A stretch of 17,350 nucleotides of DNA from Ectocarpus siliculosus (lineage: Eukaryota > Sar > Phaeophyceae > Ectocarpales > Ectocarpaceae): positions 1,513,426-1,530,775 of the forward strand of contig FN649741.1 of the NCBI GenBank assembly GCA_000310025.1. Direction: 5' to 3'. A model generated the notes under the pieces. It had not been told where the DNA came from. It saw nothing but the letters and a program-made list of their open reading frames with translations, and searched no databases. A program made the position numbers and the translations under genes. This document shows, piece after piece, positions 1 through 7,796 of the stretch. Numbering within the stretch: position 1 is the first letter of the stretch; every line of letters begins with the position of its first letter.

Positions 1-5
1 GGGGG

Positions 6-48
6 GCAACACCTCCGGGCATATATCTCGCTTCTTTGTGCCCTGGGC
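6..48 (+). repeat. 43-base direct repeat, copy 1
   Basis: Identical to 559-601 except for one base (G versus A at the 14th base). Both copies follow a run of G and end in GTGCCCTGGGC. The offset is 553 bases. It could be the end of a longer tandem unit or the two ends of a mobile element; the window starts too close to decide. Confidence 0.8.
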
Positions 49-558
49 TGCGGGAGGCGCGTCCCCGGATAACCAAAACGCCAAACTATAACACAGCAGC
101 AGACTACACACTCAGCACGCATTGCAAGCACAGCAGTAGCATAGCAACACAGCAGCCAACCCATACAAGTACATAACAGCATGCTGCTGGGCTGCATCAC
201 TATAACTACAGACGGTTGCTACCAAGCAACACGGGGTTGCCAGCGCAGCAACCAGTTCAGAGTATTACAGTTCGTACCAGCTACAATACGTGTCTATGCT
301 TCGGTTAGGAACCGCAGAGCAGCGTGGATCTACCCTCTCCTCCGCGCGTGTGCATCAACAGGTACAGCCACACATCATAGGCCCACGCATTACATATGGC
401 ATCGTCATCACAGCAGTTGCTGCACGTATGCCTCTCTGTCTCTCTTTGTGCTGGAATTCACGCTGCCTCTCTCGACTGAATCAAACTAACTGCTGCTGGG
501 GCACGGAACAACTGCATACCCTGTCTTTACAAAGTCTTCCAACCGGGGGGGGGGGAGT

Positions 559-601
559 GCAACACCTCCGGACATATATCTCGCTTCTTTGTGCCCTGGG
601 C
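559..601 (+). repeat. 43-base direct repeat, copy 2
   Basis: Second copy of the repeat at 6-48, with 42 of 43 bases matching. It is followed by a T run and then an A-rich tract (about 625-648). Similarity to the first copy stops just after GTGCCCTGGGC. Confidence 0.8.
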
Positions 602-1061
602 GATTTTTTACTGGCGGCGCCTGGAAAAAAAAAAAGAAAAAAAAGGAAGGAAGTCTAGTCTAAGCCTTTCTCTCTCGCGAAGAACCTGTATATCTCGACG
701 ACCACGACGTCGATTCACAAGTGGGCTTCTGCACATGATGCAGAGTGAGCAGGAGATGGCCTAGATGTGTCTGCGCTCTGAATGACTGTCCCCTTTTGTC
801 CACTCTCGGTGCTGTTTTGCAGCGCACAAGCAGCACTTGTCAAAAAAATCATCATGTGCCTAACTACTGTATCTATCTTGACGTACGTACACTGCTGTAG
901 CATTTCAACACAAAAGCCAAACACGCCATCGTCTCAACAGGAGGCCAGCGGCAGCACCACAGCGGTGATTCGAGCAACCGACATGTCGAGAGAGGTGGTG
1001 CCGCCTTGAGATCCGCGCCTGTGATGATGTGTGCAGTGAAAGATCCCGCCTGTTAAATAGT

Positions 1062-1085
1062 CTGCTGCTGCTGCTGCTGCTGCTG
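1062..1085 (+). repeat. (CTG)8 microsatellite
   Basis: Eight perfect CTG units. They are not in a recognised coding exon. Confidence 0.95.
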
Positions 1086-1488
1086 TACACATGAAATCTG
1101 AACGGCAATAATCGAGCATCAGATACCATCTCTGATCTGCCTGATCTCTGTCTCACCCAGTCATTCTGCACCACACCAGACCGCCTCACAAAAGAACAGC
1201 AGCAGTTGCTGGAGTGTAGTATGTTGCCACTGCGTCAGTGCGCCAACCGTATGCATACACATTGTTACACATACTCACGGGCTAGATTTTTAAGAAAATG
1301 TAGAACAAATTAAAGGAACACTGCCCGTTCGAGATAATACCACACTCAAGGTCATGTGTTGAAGTCTTTGCCGTGGGTGTCCAACGCGAAACTGAGTCAC
1401 GTCCGCTTGTGTATGTCTTCGCTACAATACCATCAAACAAAAAACAAAAGCGAGGACAAAAACATGAGTGCACAGATGGGAAAAAAAG

Positions 1489-1560
1489 TGGAGGAGTAGG
1501 GATTTGAACCCTAGACATTTCGCATGCGAAGCGAACACTCTACCCCTGAGCTACACCCCC
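1489..1560 (-). tRNA. tRNA-Ala-CGC: tRNA-Ala (anticodon CGC), copy 1
   Basis: The 72-base gene folds as a full cloverleaf on the minus strand. The acceptor is GGGGGTG with CTCCTCC and includes G3:U70, the identity element of alanine tRNA. The D stem is GCTC/GAGT. The anticodon stem TTCGC/GCGAA is perfect, with loop TTCGCAT giving anticodon CGC, which reads GCG. The T arm is TAGGG-TTCAAAT-CCCTA and the discriminator is A. Internal A and B boxes are intact, and a seven-T Pol III terminator (complement of 1481-1487) begins one base after the discriminator. U6:U67 is a mismatch. This is the outermost and most diverged unit of the array, yet the tRNA itself is identical to the other four. No intron and no encoded CCA. 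Confidence 0.95.
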
Positions 1561-1604
1561 GTCTGTTAACCTACCCATGTTCGTTGCACGACTAACCCGG
1601 TCAC

Positions 1605-1690
1605 GGCGAAACACAGTTGGTATCTTCGGAGCCTTCTACGATGGTACACTAGTGGCCAGAGTCAGGGGTTCGAATCCCGCCTTAGGCGAG
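1605..1690 (+). pseudogene. Decayed tRNA-like element, copy 1
   Basis: On the strand opposite the tRNA-Ala genes there is an A-box-like AGTTGGTATC (1615-1624) and a perfect B-box core GGTTCGAATCC (1667-1677), at roughly tRNA spacing. The anticodon-arm region reads GCC-TTCTA...CTAGT-GGC, with 13 extra bases compared with copies 3 and 4. The acceptor ends do not pair and only three T-stem pairs form, so it is not a working tRNA. It could be a tRNA relic or the head of a SINE. It begins about 45 bases from the 5' end of tRNA-Ala copy 1 and points away from it. This is the best-preserved B box of the four copies. Confidence 0.45.
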
Positions 1691-2026
1691 GTGTTTTTCT
1701 CCCAAATAATATGTTTCTCTCTCTGCCGTTCCTGATAGCGGAAAGCGTTCGCGTGTACACTTGGAGGGAAAAGAGTGCTGCACTGCTGTTAATGCGTTAA
1801 AAATCGAAGGCAAGAAGCGCAGGAGGGGTGGAGGGAGAGGAACCCTTCTGCTGTACGACCACGGATTGGAGTCAGCTCCTACCCAGAACAAAGGCCGTGA
1901 GCTGCGAACGCTGATGTGATGGAACACACAAAAAAAAAAACAGGACAGAGAGCACAAACAACAGAACGGGATTCTCGACCTACGCATACGGCACTTCATA
2001 ACTCAGCGCACAGGTCGGAAAAAAAG

Positions 2027-2098
2027 TGGAGGAGTAGGGATTTGAACCCTAGACATTTCGCATGCGAAGCGAACACTCTACCCCTGAGCTACACCCCC
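2027..2098 (-). tRNA. tRNA-Ala-CGC: tRNA-Ala (anticodon CGC), copy 2
   Basis: Identical over all 72 bases to copy 1, including G3:U70, anticodon CGC, discriminator A and the U6:U67 mismatch. The terminator is seven T on the minus strand (complement of 2019-2025), one base after the discriminator. The spacer on its 5' side holds the 561-base inverted-repeat insertion, making this the longest unit (1143 bases to the next tRNA). Confidence 0.95.
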
Positions 2099-2148
2099 AT
2101 CCGTTAAGACCCCTGAATTCGCTGCACAAGTAAGGCGGTCGCCCTGGG

Positions 2149-2173
2149 AGTCTAGTTGGCATCCTCGCAACCT
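2149..2173 (+). pseudogene. tRNA-like element copy 2, left part, split by insertion
   Basis: The A-box-like segment TCTAGTTGGCATC matches the start of the tRNA-like element in the other units, followed by CTCGCAACCT. The matching right half, with the B-box-like ATTTTGAATCCC, resumes at about 2747. The insertion therefore landed between the A and B boxes. Confidence 0.45.
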
Positions 2174-2376
2174 GGCAAAAGTGAAAGTTTTGTACACCCA
2201 TGGGTACGCAAATAACCCATGCACCCATGCCCTCGACAGACCGAAAACACCACCTGCACTATTGTATGACGTGCGTGTGTCCCTTCAACCAGCAACGAGT
2301 TGATTTGCAATCACAGCAACCTATTAGTGCCTCTAAAACCTAGATGCTCTGCTTTGGCAGGGTCACGAAACCGGCT

Positions 2377-2420
2377 AAAAACCCTAATGCTAACCCCAAC
2401 CCTAACCCCAAACCCACCCG
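2377..2420 (+). repeat. Short telomere-like interstitial repeat
   Basis: The stretch contains ACCCTAAT, GCTAACCCC, AACCCTAACCCC and AAACCCACCC, degenerate forms of the CCCTAA telomere repeat. It lies inside the inverted-repeat insertion, so it is more likely part of that element than a chromosome end. Confidence 0.55.
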
Positions 2421-2650
2421 ATAGGTGCTAGGTTGGCGCTGGGTGGCTCAGTTCTAGGTTGATGTGCCATGCTTGGCGCTAGAGTGGTGTTGACGGGGAA
2501 AACTCTAGGTTGTTACTGCTTGGATAGGTGCTAGGTTGGCGTTGATGGGATAAATCTAGGTTGATATTGCCTGGAGAGGTGCTCGGTTGGTCCTGGCGTG
2601 GCTAGGTTGGACCTTCGAGTAGGGGCTAGGTCGCTCTCGGGTGGTAAACG
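2421..2650 (+). repeat. Degenerate minisatellite with CTAGGTTG core
   Basis: The motif CTAGGTTG or a close variant recurs about eight times between 2427 and 2635, spaced roughly 23-50 bases apart, often within GATAGGTGCTAGGTTGGCG. It fills most of the right half of the 561-base insertion. Confidence 0.6.
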
Positions 2651-2746
2651 GTGTTCGTGCAGGTCTGTATAGGCGGGACTGCCAACTTGTGGGTGCATGG
2701 CGTACGTGCGTACCCATGGGGGCATTTAATATTCTCCTCGCAACCT

Positions 2747-2790
2747 TCTAATTAGTGGCCAGGGTCAGGATTTTGAATCCCGGCGTAGGT
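2747..2790 (+). pseudogene. tRNA-like element copy 2, right part
   Basis: Continues the element broken at 2173: TTCTAATTAGTGGCC, then the B-box-like ATTTTGAATCCCGG. It has four bases more than copies 3 and 4 at the anticodon-loop position. Confidence 0.4.
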
Positions 2791-3169
2791 AAGGCGAGCA
2801 TTTTCTTGCAAAGTGAGGTGTTTCTCTCGCTTCGGTTCCTGGTACTGGAAAGCGCTTATGATACTGTAATAGTTCGTGTGTACACGTTGAGGCAAGAGAG
2901 TGCCGTGCTGCCCTCTTCCCGGGTAAAAATTGGAAGGCAAGCAGCGCAGGAGGGGTGAAAGGAGAGGAACCCTTCTGCTGTTTGACCACGGGTTGGAGCC
3001 AGCTCCCATCCTGCAGAAATGCTGTGAGCGGCGAGCGCGGACTTTTTTTTTTTAAATATGTTTGTTGCCTTCACATTAAAAACCGTAAAACACAAAAAAC
3101 ACACCCACACCACCAGCGGGATCTCGACCCACGGCACTTCACATATCAGTGCACATGTGGGGAAAAAAG

Positions 3170-3241
3170 TGGAGGAGTAGGGATTTGAACCCTAGACATT
3201 TCGCATGCGAAGCGAACACTCTACCCCTGAGCTACACCCCC
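3170..3241 (-). tRNA. tRNA-Ala-CGC: tRNA-Ala (anticodon CGC), copy 3
   Basis: Identical over 72 bases to the other four copies. The Pol III terminator is six T (complement of 3163-3168), one base past the discriminator. From this copy onward the array units are nearly identical, indicating recent duplication. Confidence 0.95.
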
Positions 3242-3280
3242 ATCCGTTGAGACAAGTGTATTCGCTACACGGGTAACGCG

Positions 3281-3350
3281 GTCGCCCCGATCTAGTTGGT
3301 ATCCTCGTAGCCTTCTAGTGGCCAGGGTCAGGGCTTTGAATCCCGGCGTA
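3281..3350 (+). pseudogene. Decayed tRNA-like element, copy 3
   Basis: A-box-like GATCTAGTTGGTA (3289-3301) and B-box-like GGGCTTTGAATCCC, with the stem-loop GCC-TTCTAGT-GGC between them. If read as a tRNA anticodon arm, the loop would show CTA. Three extra bases before that stem, a broken T arm and unpaired acceptor ends argue against function. Confidence 0.4.
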
Positions 3351-3730
3351 GGCTAGGCGGGCAGTTTCTTGCAAAGTGAGGTATTTCTCTCGCTTCGGTT
3401 CCTGGTACTGGAAAGCGCTCATGATACTGTAATAGTTCGTGTGTACACGTTGAGGCAAGAGAGTGCCGTGCTGCCCTCTTCTCGGGTAAAAATTGGAAGG
3501 CAAGCAGCGCAGGAGGGGTGAAAGGAGAGGAACCCTTCTGCTGTTTGACCACGGGTTGGAGCCAGCTCCCATCCGGCAGAAATGCTGTGAGCGGCGAGCG
3601 CGGATTCAATATTTTTTATTTTTTGTTGCCTTCACATTAAAAACCGTAAAACACAAAAAACACACCCACACCACCAGCGGGATCTCGACCCACGGCACTT
3701 CATATGTCAGTGCACATGTGGGGAAAAAAG

Positions 3731-3802
3731 TGGAGGAGTAGGGATTTGAACCCTAGACATTTCGCATGCGAAGCGAACACTCTACCCCTGAGCTACACCC
3801 CC
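3731..3802 (-). tRNA. tRNA-Ala-CGC: tRNA-Ala (anticodon CGC), copy 4
   Basis: Identical to the other copies, with the same cloverleaf, G3:U70, anticodon CGC and A discriminator. The terminator is six T (complement of 3724-3729). It starts exactly 561 bases from copy 3. Confidence 0.95.
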
Positions 3803-3841
3803 ATCCGTTGAGACAAGTGTATTCGCTACACGGGTAACGCG

Positions 3842-3911
3842 GTCGCCCCGATCTAGTTGGTATCCTCGTAGCCTTCTAGTGGCCAGGGTCAGGGCTTTGA
3901 ATCCCGGCGTA
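3842..3911 (+). pseudogene. Decayed tRNA-like element, copy 4
   Basis: Identical in sequence to the copy at 3281-3350, as expected from the recent unit duplication. The same defects apply: no acceptor pairing and a T arm with poor stem pairing. Confidence 0.4.
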
Positions 3912-4295
3912 GGCTAGGCGGGCAGTTTCTTGCAAAGTGAGGTGTTTCTCTCGCTTCGGTTCCTGGTACTGGAAAGCGCTCATGATACTGTAATAGTTCG
4001 TGTGTACACGTTGAGGCAAGAGAGTGCCGTGCTGCCCTCTTCTTGGGTAAAAATTGGAAGGCAAGCAGCGCAGGAGGGGTGAAAGGAGAGGAACCCTTCT
4101 GCTGTTTGACCACGGGTTGGAGCCAGCTCCCATCCGGCAGAAATGCTGTGAGCGGCGAGCGCGGATTCAAAGTTTTTTATTTTTTGTTTGTTGCCTTCAC
4201 ATTAAAAACCGTAAAACACAAAAAACACACCCACACCACCAGCGGGATCTCGACCCACGGCACTTCACATATCAGTGCACATGTGGGGAAAAAAG

Positions 4296-4367
4296 TGGAG
4301 GAGTAGGGATTTGAACCCTAGACATTTCGCATGCGAAGCGAACACTCTACCCCTGAGCTACACCCCC
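4296..4367 (-). tRNA. tRNA-Ala-CGC: tRNA-Ala (anticodon CGC), copy 5
   Basis: Identical to the other four copies. The terminator is six T (complement of 4289-4294). It is the copy closest to the diacylglycerol kinase gene, which is on the same strand and points towards it. Its 5' flank differs from the other units: after about 45 bases it jumps to a diverged copy of the AC-rich end of the unit (about 4410-4470), so most of the spacer is missing here. Confidence 0.95.
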
Positions 4368-4488
4368 ATCTGTTGGGTACTGTAGGATTTGGTGGATCGA
4401 TAACCATAGCGCAAAACAGACAAAAAAACACCCGCACCACGGCGGGACCTCGACCCGTGGCATTTTCGTGACACAGACGCACGGAGCC
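4318..4488 (-). other. Candidate twelfth exon of the diacylglycerol kinase, reading into tRNA copy 5
   Basis: An AG acceptor after a long CT tract (complement of about 4500-4565) precedes a frame starting GSVRL. In phase with exon 11 this gives RLAQ-GSVRL, which resembles the family pattern where an AQG-x-VRI segment ends the accessory domain. The next residues (HENATGRGP and onward) do not resemble the expected QVDGEPW-type ending. The DNA there is homologous to the tRNA-array spacer, and the frame stops at a TAG (4318-4320) inside tRNA copy 5. The implied intron of 81 bases is far shorter than the others (253-995). Real exon, alternative end or chance are all possible. Confidence 0.35.
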
Positions 4489-4503
4489 CTCGGCGCAAAC
4501 GCC

Positions 4504-4566
4504 CAAAAGGCGAGAGAGAGAGAGAGAGAGGAGAGAAAGAGAGGGACAGAGAAAGAGGGAGAGACG
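4504..4566 (+). repeat. GA-rich tract (CT tract of kinase sense strand)
   Basis: Nearly pure purine on the plus strand, including (GA) runs. In the kinase sense it is a long polypyrimidine tract directly after the exon 11 donor, and it could serve a 3' splice site near 4489. Confidence 0.85.
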
Positions 4567-4569
4567 CAC

Positions 4570-7413
4570 CTGAGCTAGCCGGTGAGCCCTCGCGCCCGCC
4601 TTGTTGCAGCCCATGATGCACCCGAGCTTGAAGATGTTCGTGATTCCCACGATCTCCAGCAGCCCTGACGGCGGCAAATACATGGTACGGTATTGGGCAA
4701 AGTAAAAAATAATTGATCGCCTGGATCACTCGACAGTGACAGCAACATCAACCTCGGTGGCGACACCAACACAACATCAGCGATAAAGACGACAAAGATG
4801 AGGGGTCCAAACCCATTCGATGAGCAAGAGAAAAACAACGAATGACAGAAAACTGATCGCCTGTAACACTTGGTGGTGACATGAACAACATCAACGATAA
4901 CGAAGACGACGAGGCCCAAAAAAAACTTCAGGGAATACGATGCATGACAACACGCACGACAAGACCAGCCGAGCTGGTGACCGCAAAGAACAACAAAATG
5001 CTGGCCAATGTCTGGAAGAACATGGCGAGACACAACATGGACGCATTCTGCGCATGTGCGACGAACCTCCGACCTCCCCACCTCCAACACCTCTCTTTTT
5101 TCTCTTTACGAAAACGCCTCCTGGGTACAGTACAGCACTGGTCGCTCACCGTCATCCGGAGCGGCCTTGGCGAATTGCTTCTGCGAGCACCCGGGCTGCG
5201 CAGTGCCCCACAGATTGCGTCCTCCTGAGTTGACAAAAACAACGCGGGCACCAGAGGACAAGCATCAACCACCTCTTACACTGGTACACACTAACTACGC
5301 CGCTTTCTTAACGCAGACACCACAAAGATACTGCCGGCATTATGTTGACAAGGAACACGCGAAAGGAACGACACGACATCCACGCAGTCGGCGGGGAAAG
5401 GGCGCAGGCGACGGGGTTCACTACTGCCGTCAACCTCTGCCAAGATGATGCTTATACCGTCGTTCCCGCTGCCACTGCCCCTAGTGGGAACAACAAATCT
5501 CGGTACTAGGGCGCTCCTGCGGTCACCACTCACGTCTCTCCAACAAAACTCTTTACCTTTCCCGCCCGACGCGCTTCGCCCCCTCCCCCCTCGGTGCAAA
5601 GAACGACCGCTAGTTTGAACAAACTTACGGGCAGCGAACAACATCAGTCCGCGGACACCCCCTCCCCCCCTCCCCCCCTTCCGCAAGGTGCCCCGAAAAA
5701 AAAGGCCCACCTCCGTAGCTCTGCAGGTTAAGCACGACCACTCCCCTGAGAGTGTTGTCCAGCTCCAAGGTCTCCCAGTCGCTGCTCGGTGTGCTCTTCA
5801 CTCGGAGCTCGAGGTACTTGGACACCGGCGGGGGCGGGGGCTGAGAACCGCACGGGATGCCCCCCGCTGCCGGGAAGCCTTTCCTCGCGTACCAGACCTG
5901 ATTCCTGCCGAATATCACCATTTGTCGGCAAACAGCGCGCGGAAGCGGCGAGGCTCGAGTAGTCCATTCGGCGAGTAGAAGCGCCTACTTTATAGCTTTA
6001 GTCCTTTTCCATAATCTAAGCAACAGCAGCACTGATAAGAAGCAACACGCGAGGGCGCACGTCTCTTCAGCCTCAACGGCTTTGATCCTTGCATGTTCTA
6101 CACCACACACCCCTGTTTCCTGTAAATTAGCTGCCGCCCGAAAGGCTCGAGACTCACCGAAACCTGCTGGTGAAGAGCTGCGGGTACGCTTGTCTGTGCT
6201 CGTGGAACGCCGAAGCTGCGATAGCGTCCACCCCAAAGCTGAAATAGTTGCAGAAAACTGCGTCGTAGCTCTCCCAGGTCTACCGGGCGAGAGGAAAAAT
6301 AATCGGAGCGGAGGGGATTCAGGGAAAAGCGGGTGCGTAGATGCAAGAACCAGGCTACAAGTTCACCAACATTCCCAACCGGTGAACGGAGTTAGGGAGT
6401 GGGTTTCCATTCTACCATTCACGGACCCTACCCCAATACTGTGCCCTACATGCGCTACGGTAGTGCTTGCGTTATCTGCTCTACCAGCCGATGTAAACCT
6501 TTCCTTTGTCGGGGGAGGACATTCGACCGTTCTCGATTTGACTCTCAAGCTCTGGTCAGCTTTCTTCACACCGACCGAACTGGGCAACAACAACAACAAC
6601 AACATAATGACCTCTGCACAAATGAAGGGCGGGGGTCCGTGCCGGGCAGGCTTAGCTCATGCCCATCATATGTGACTACGCCCGTAAATCAAATTTCCGA
6701 TACGACAATGACGCGCATCGGCACCCCCCCCGAGGGCGCACGACACCAAGATACCTCTCGCCCCGTACTGTACAACACTACGACTACGTTGGCATAAAAA
6801 AAAACATCATTTCCTACATATATATCCTGGTTTCCACAGTTGGCAAAAAAGAAAAAAACACGCCGCTGGCACAACAGCGCGGAAAACAACAAAACATGTA
6901 GGCATACACGTAACAACACCGACATCCCCCGCCCACGCAACAAAAACATAACACAAACGCCGACCCCTCTGTACGACCGCCAGGAGGACTACGATATCAA
7001 CGCCGTTTCGAAAAGGTACATATCAATACGGACAGAAATTCCTTGCTAAAAAACAAATACACGTCTCACCTCGAATCGCTGAATGACGCTGATGGACGGC
7101 ATTGCCCGTGGGCCCATCCGTCGCGGCTGGCTGTCCGTCTGCACCGCGGCCTCAAGGATGCCATCCGCGGCGGCGGCGGCGGCACCACCGTCCTCCCCCT
7201 CCTCGTCAATCGGCGTCTTCTCCTCCCCAGCCCTCGCCGCTTTGGCCGCCACCCTGGCCGCCACCGTCGCCGCCGCGCCCCGAGCCACGTTAGCTTCTCT
7301 CTCGGCGGCCTCTTCGGCTGCTTTCCCCTCGTCTTGCCCCGCAGGAGCAACGACCGCCGTCTTTCCCTCCTCCGCGCTCCCCGAGGCGGGCTCCGAGGCC
7401 ACCGGTGTCTCCT

Positions 7414-7449
<36 letters not shown>

Positions 7450-7759
7450 TACCACCCTCCACACCACCGGTGGTCGTGGCGCCTAGGTTTTCTACCGCCG
7501 TCGGATCCGCCCCTCCTTCCTGCGGAGTTTCTTCCGCTTCCACCGCTGCCACTACCGCTGCCGCTGCCGCGGCCGTGCCGCCCTCTTTCTTCGCCGTGCC
7601 TTCTGCGGCTTTGCCATCACTCGCCTTCGACGTGACTTCCACCACCGGAGAAGACGGACCAGAAGAAGACCCGACCGAGCTGCTCGCCTCCTCCTCCTCC
7701 TCCCTGTCCGGCACGTCGACCACCTCCCCGACCGTCGGCATCGCCACCACCCCCGCGCT

Positions 7760-7796
<37 letters not shown>

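Larger units (their letters stand above)
1..1480. other. Region without a recognisable gene, left flank
   Basis: No open frame here has recognisable protein motifs or a convincing set of splice sites. The stretch holds a 43-base direct repeat near both ends of its first 600 bases, an A-rich run at about 625-648 that could be a retroposon tail, and a CTG microsatellite. The short frames present are rich in Ser, Cys and Arg, as is usual for chance frames in this DNA. Missing 3' exons of the diacylglycerol kinase could in principle lie further left, but I found none here. Confidence 0.6.
1489..2026 (-). repeat. tRNA array unit 1 (538 bases), most diverged
   Basis: This is one tRNA-Ala gene plus its spacer. 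The spacer is clearly related to the other units: the tRNA-like element, then a segment with GGAACCCTTCTGCTG, then an A-rich tract before the next tRNA. It has many substitutions and indels relative to units 3 and 4. Only the tRNA gene is unchanged, which makes this the oldest recognisable unit. Confidence 0.8.
2174..2734. mobile_element. 561-base insertion with inverted repeats, MITE-like
   Basis: Compared with neighbouring array units, this DNA is extra. It is flanked by the direct repeat TCCTCGCAACCT (2162-2173 and 2735-2746), a plausible 12-base target-site duplication. Near its ends, 2197-2227 and 2690-2720 form an inverted repeat: both arms begin CCCATGGGTACGCA and end CCATGCACCCA, with only the middle six bases poorly matched (27 of 31 overall). 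The repeat sits about 14-23 bases inside the inferred borders, so the exact ends are uncertain. There is no open frame resembling a transposase. The interior contains telomere-like CCCTAA motifs and a degenerate CTAGGTTG minisatellite. A non-autonomous DNA element is the likeliest reading. Confidence 0.6.
3170..3730 (-). repeat. tRNA array unit 3 (561 bases)
   Basis: By eye alignment with the next unit (3731-4295) I count six substitutions and one four-base indel (TTTG in a T-rich tract), about 99% identity. The unit runs through the tRNA-Ala, tRNA-like element, spacer, T-rich tract, and a segment with GCGGGATCTCGACCCAC. Confidence 0.9.
3731..4295 (-). repeat. tRNA array unit 4 (565 bases)
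   Basis: Near-identical to unit 3; the four-base length difference is one TTTG indel at about 4185. It also carries a tRNA-like element (A box near 3850-3862, B box near 3893-3904) identical to that of unit 3. Confidence 0.9.

Noticed and set aside
2377-2420. A true telomere or chromosome end
   Set aside because: The motif is short and degenerate, and it lies inside an insertion with array DNA on both sides.
2752-4170. Repeated 85- and 93-residue minus-strand frames in the tRNA array
   Set aside because: They recur only because the DNA unit is duplicated. They have no family motif, they overlap each other in different frames, and they are not kept in the oldest unit.
1489-4367. Direct repeats with regular spacing suggesting a CRISPR array
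   Set aside because: The repeats are 72-base tRNA genes and the intervening DNA is itself repeated and about 490 bases long, unlike CRISPR spacers.
4575-5090. A 171-residue minus-strand frame as an independent gene
   Set aside because: It is in a different frame from the kinase exon 11 it overlaps at 4575-4664, and otherwise lies in kinase intron 10.
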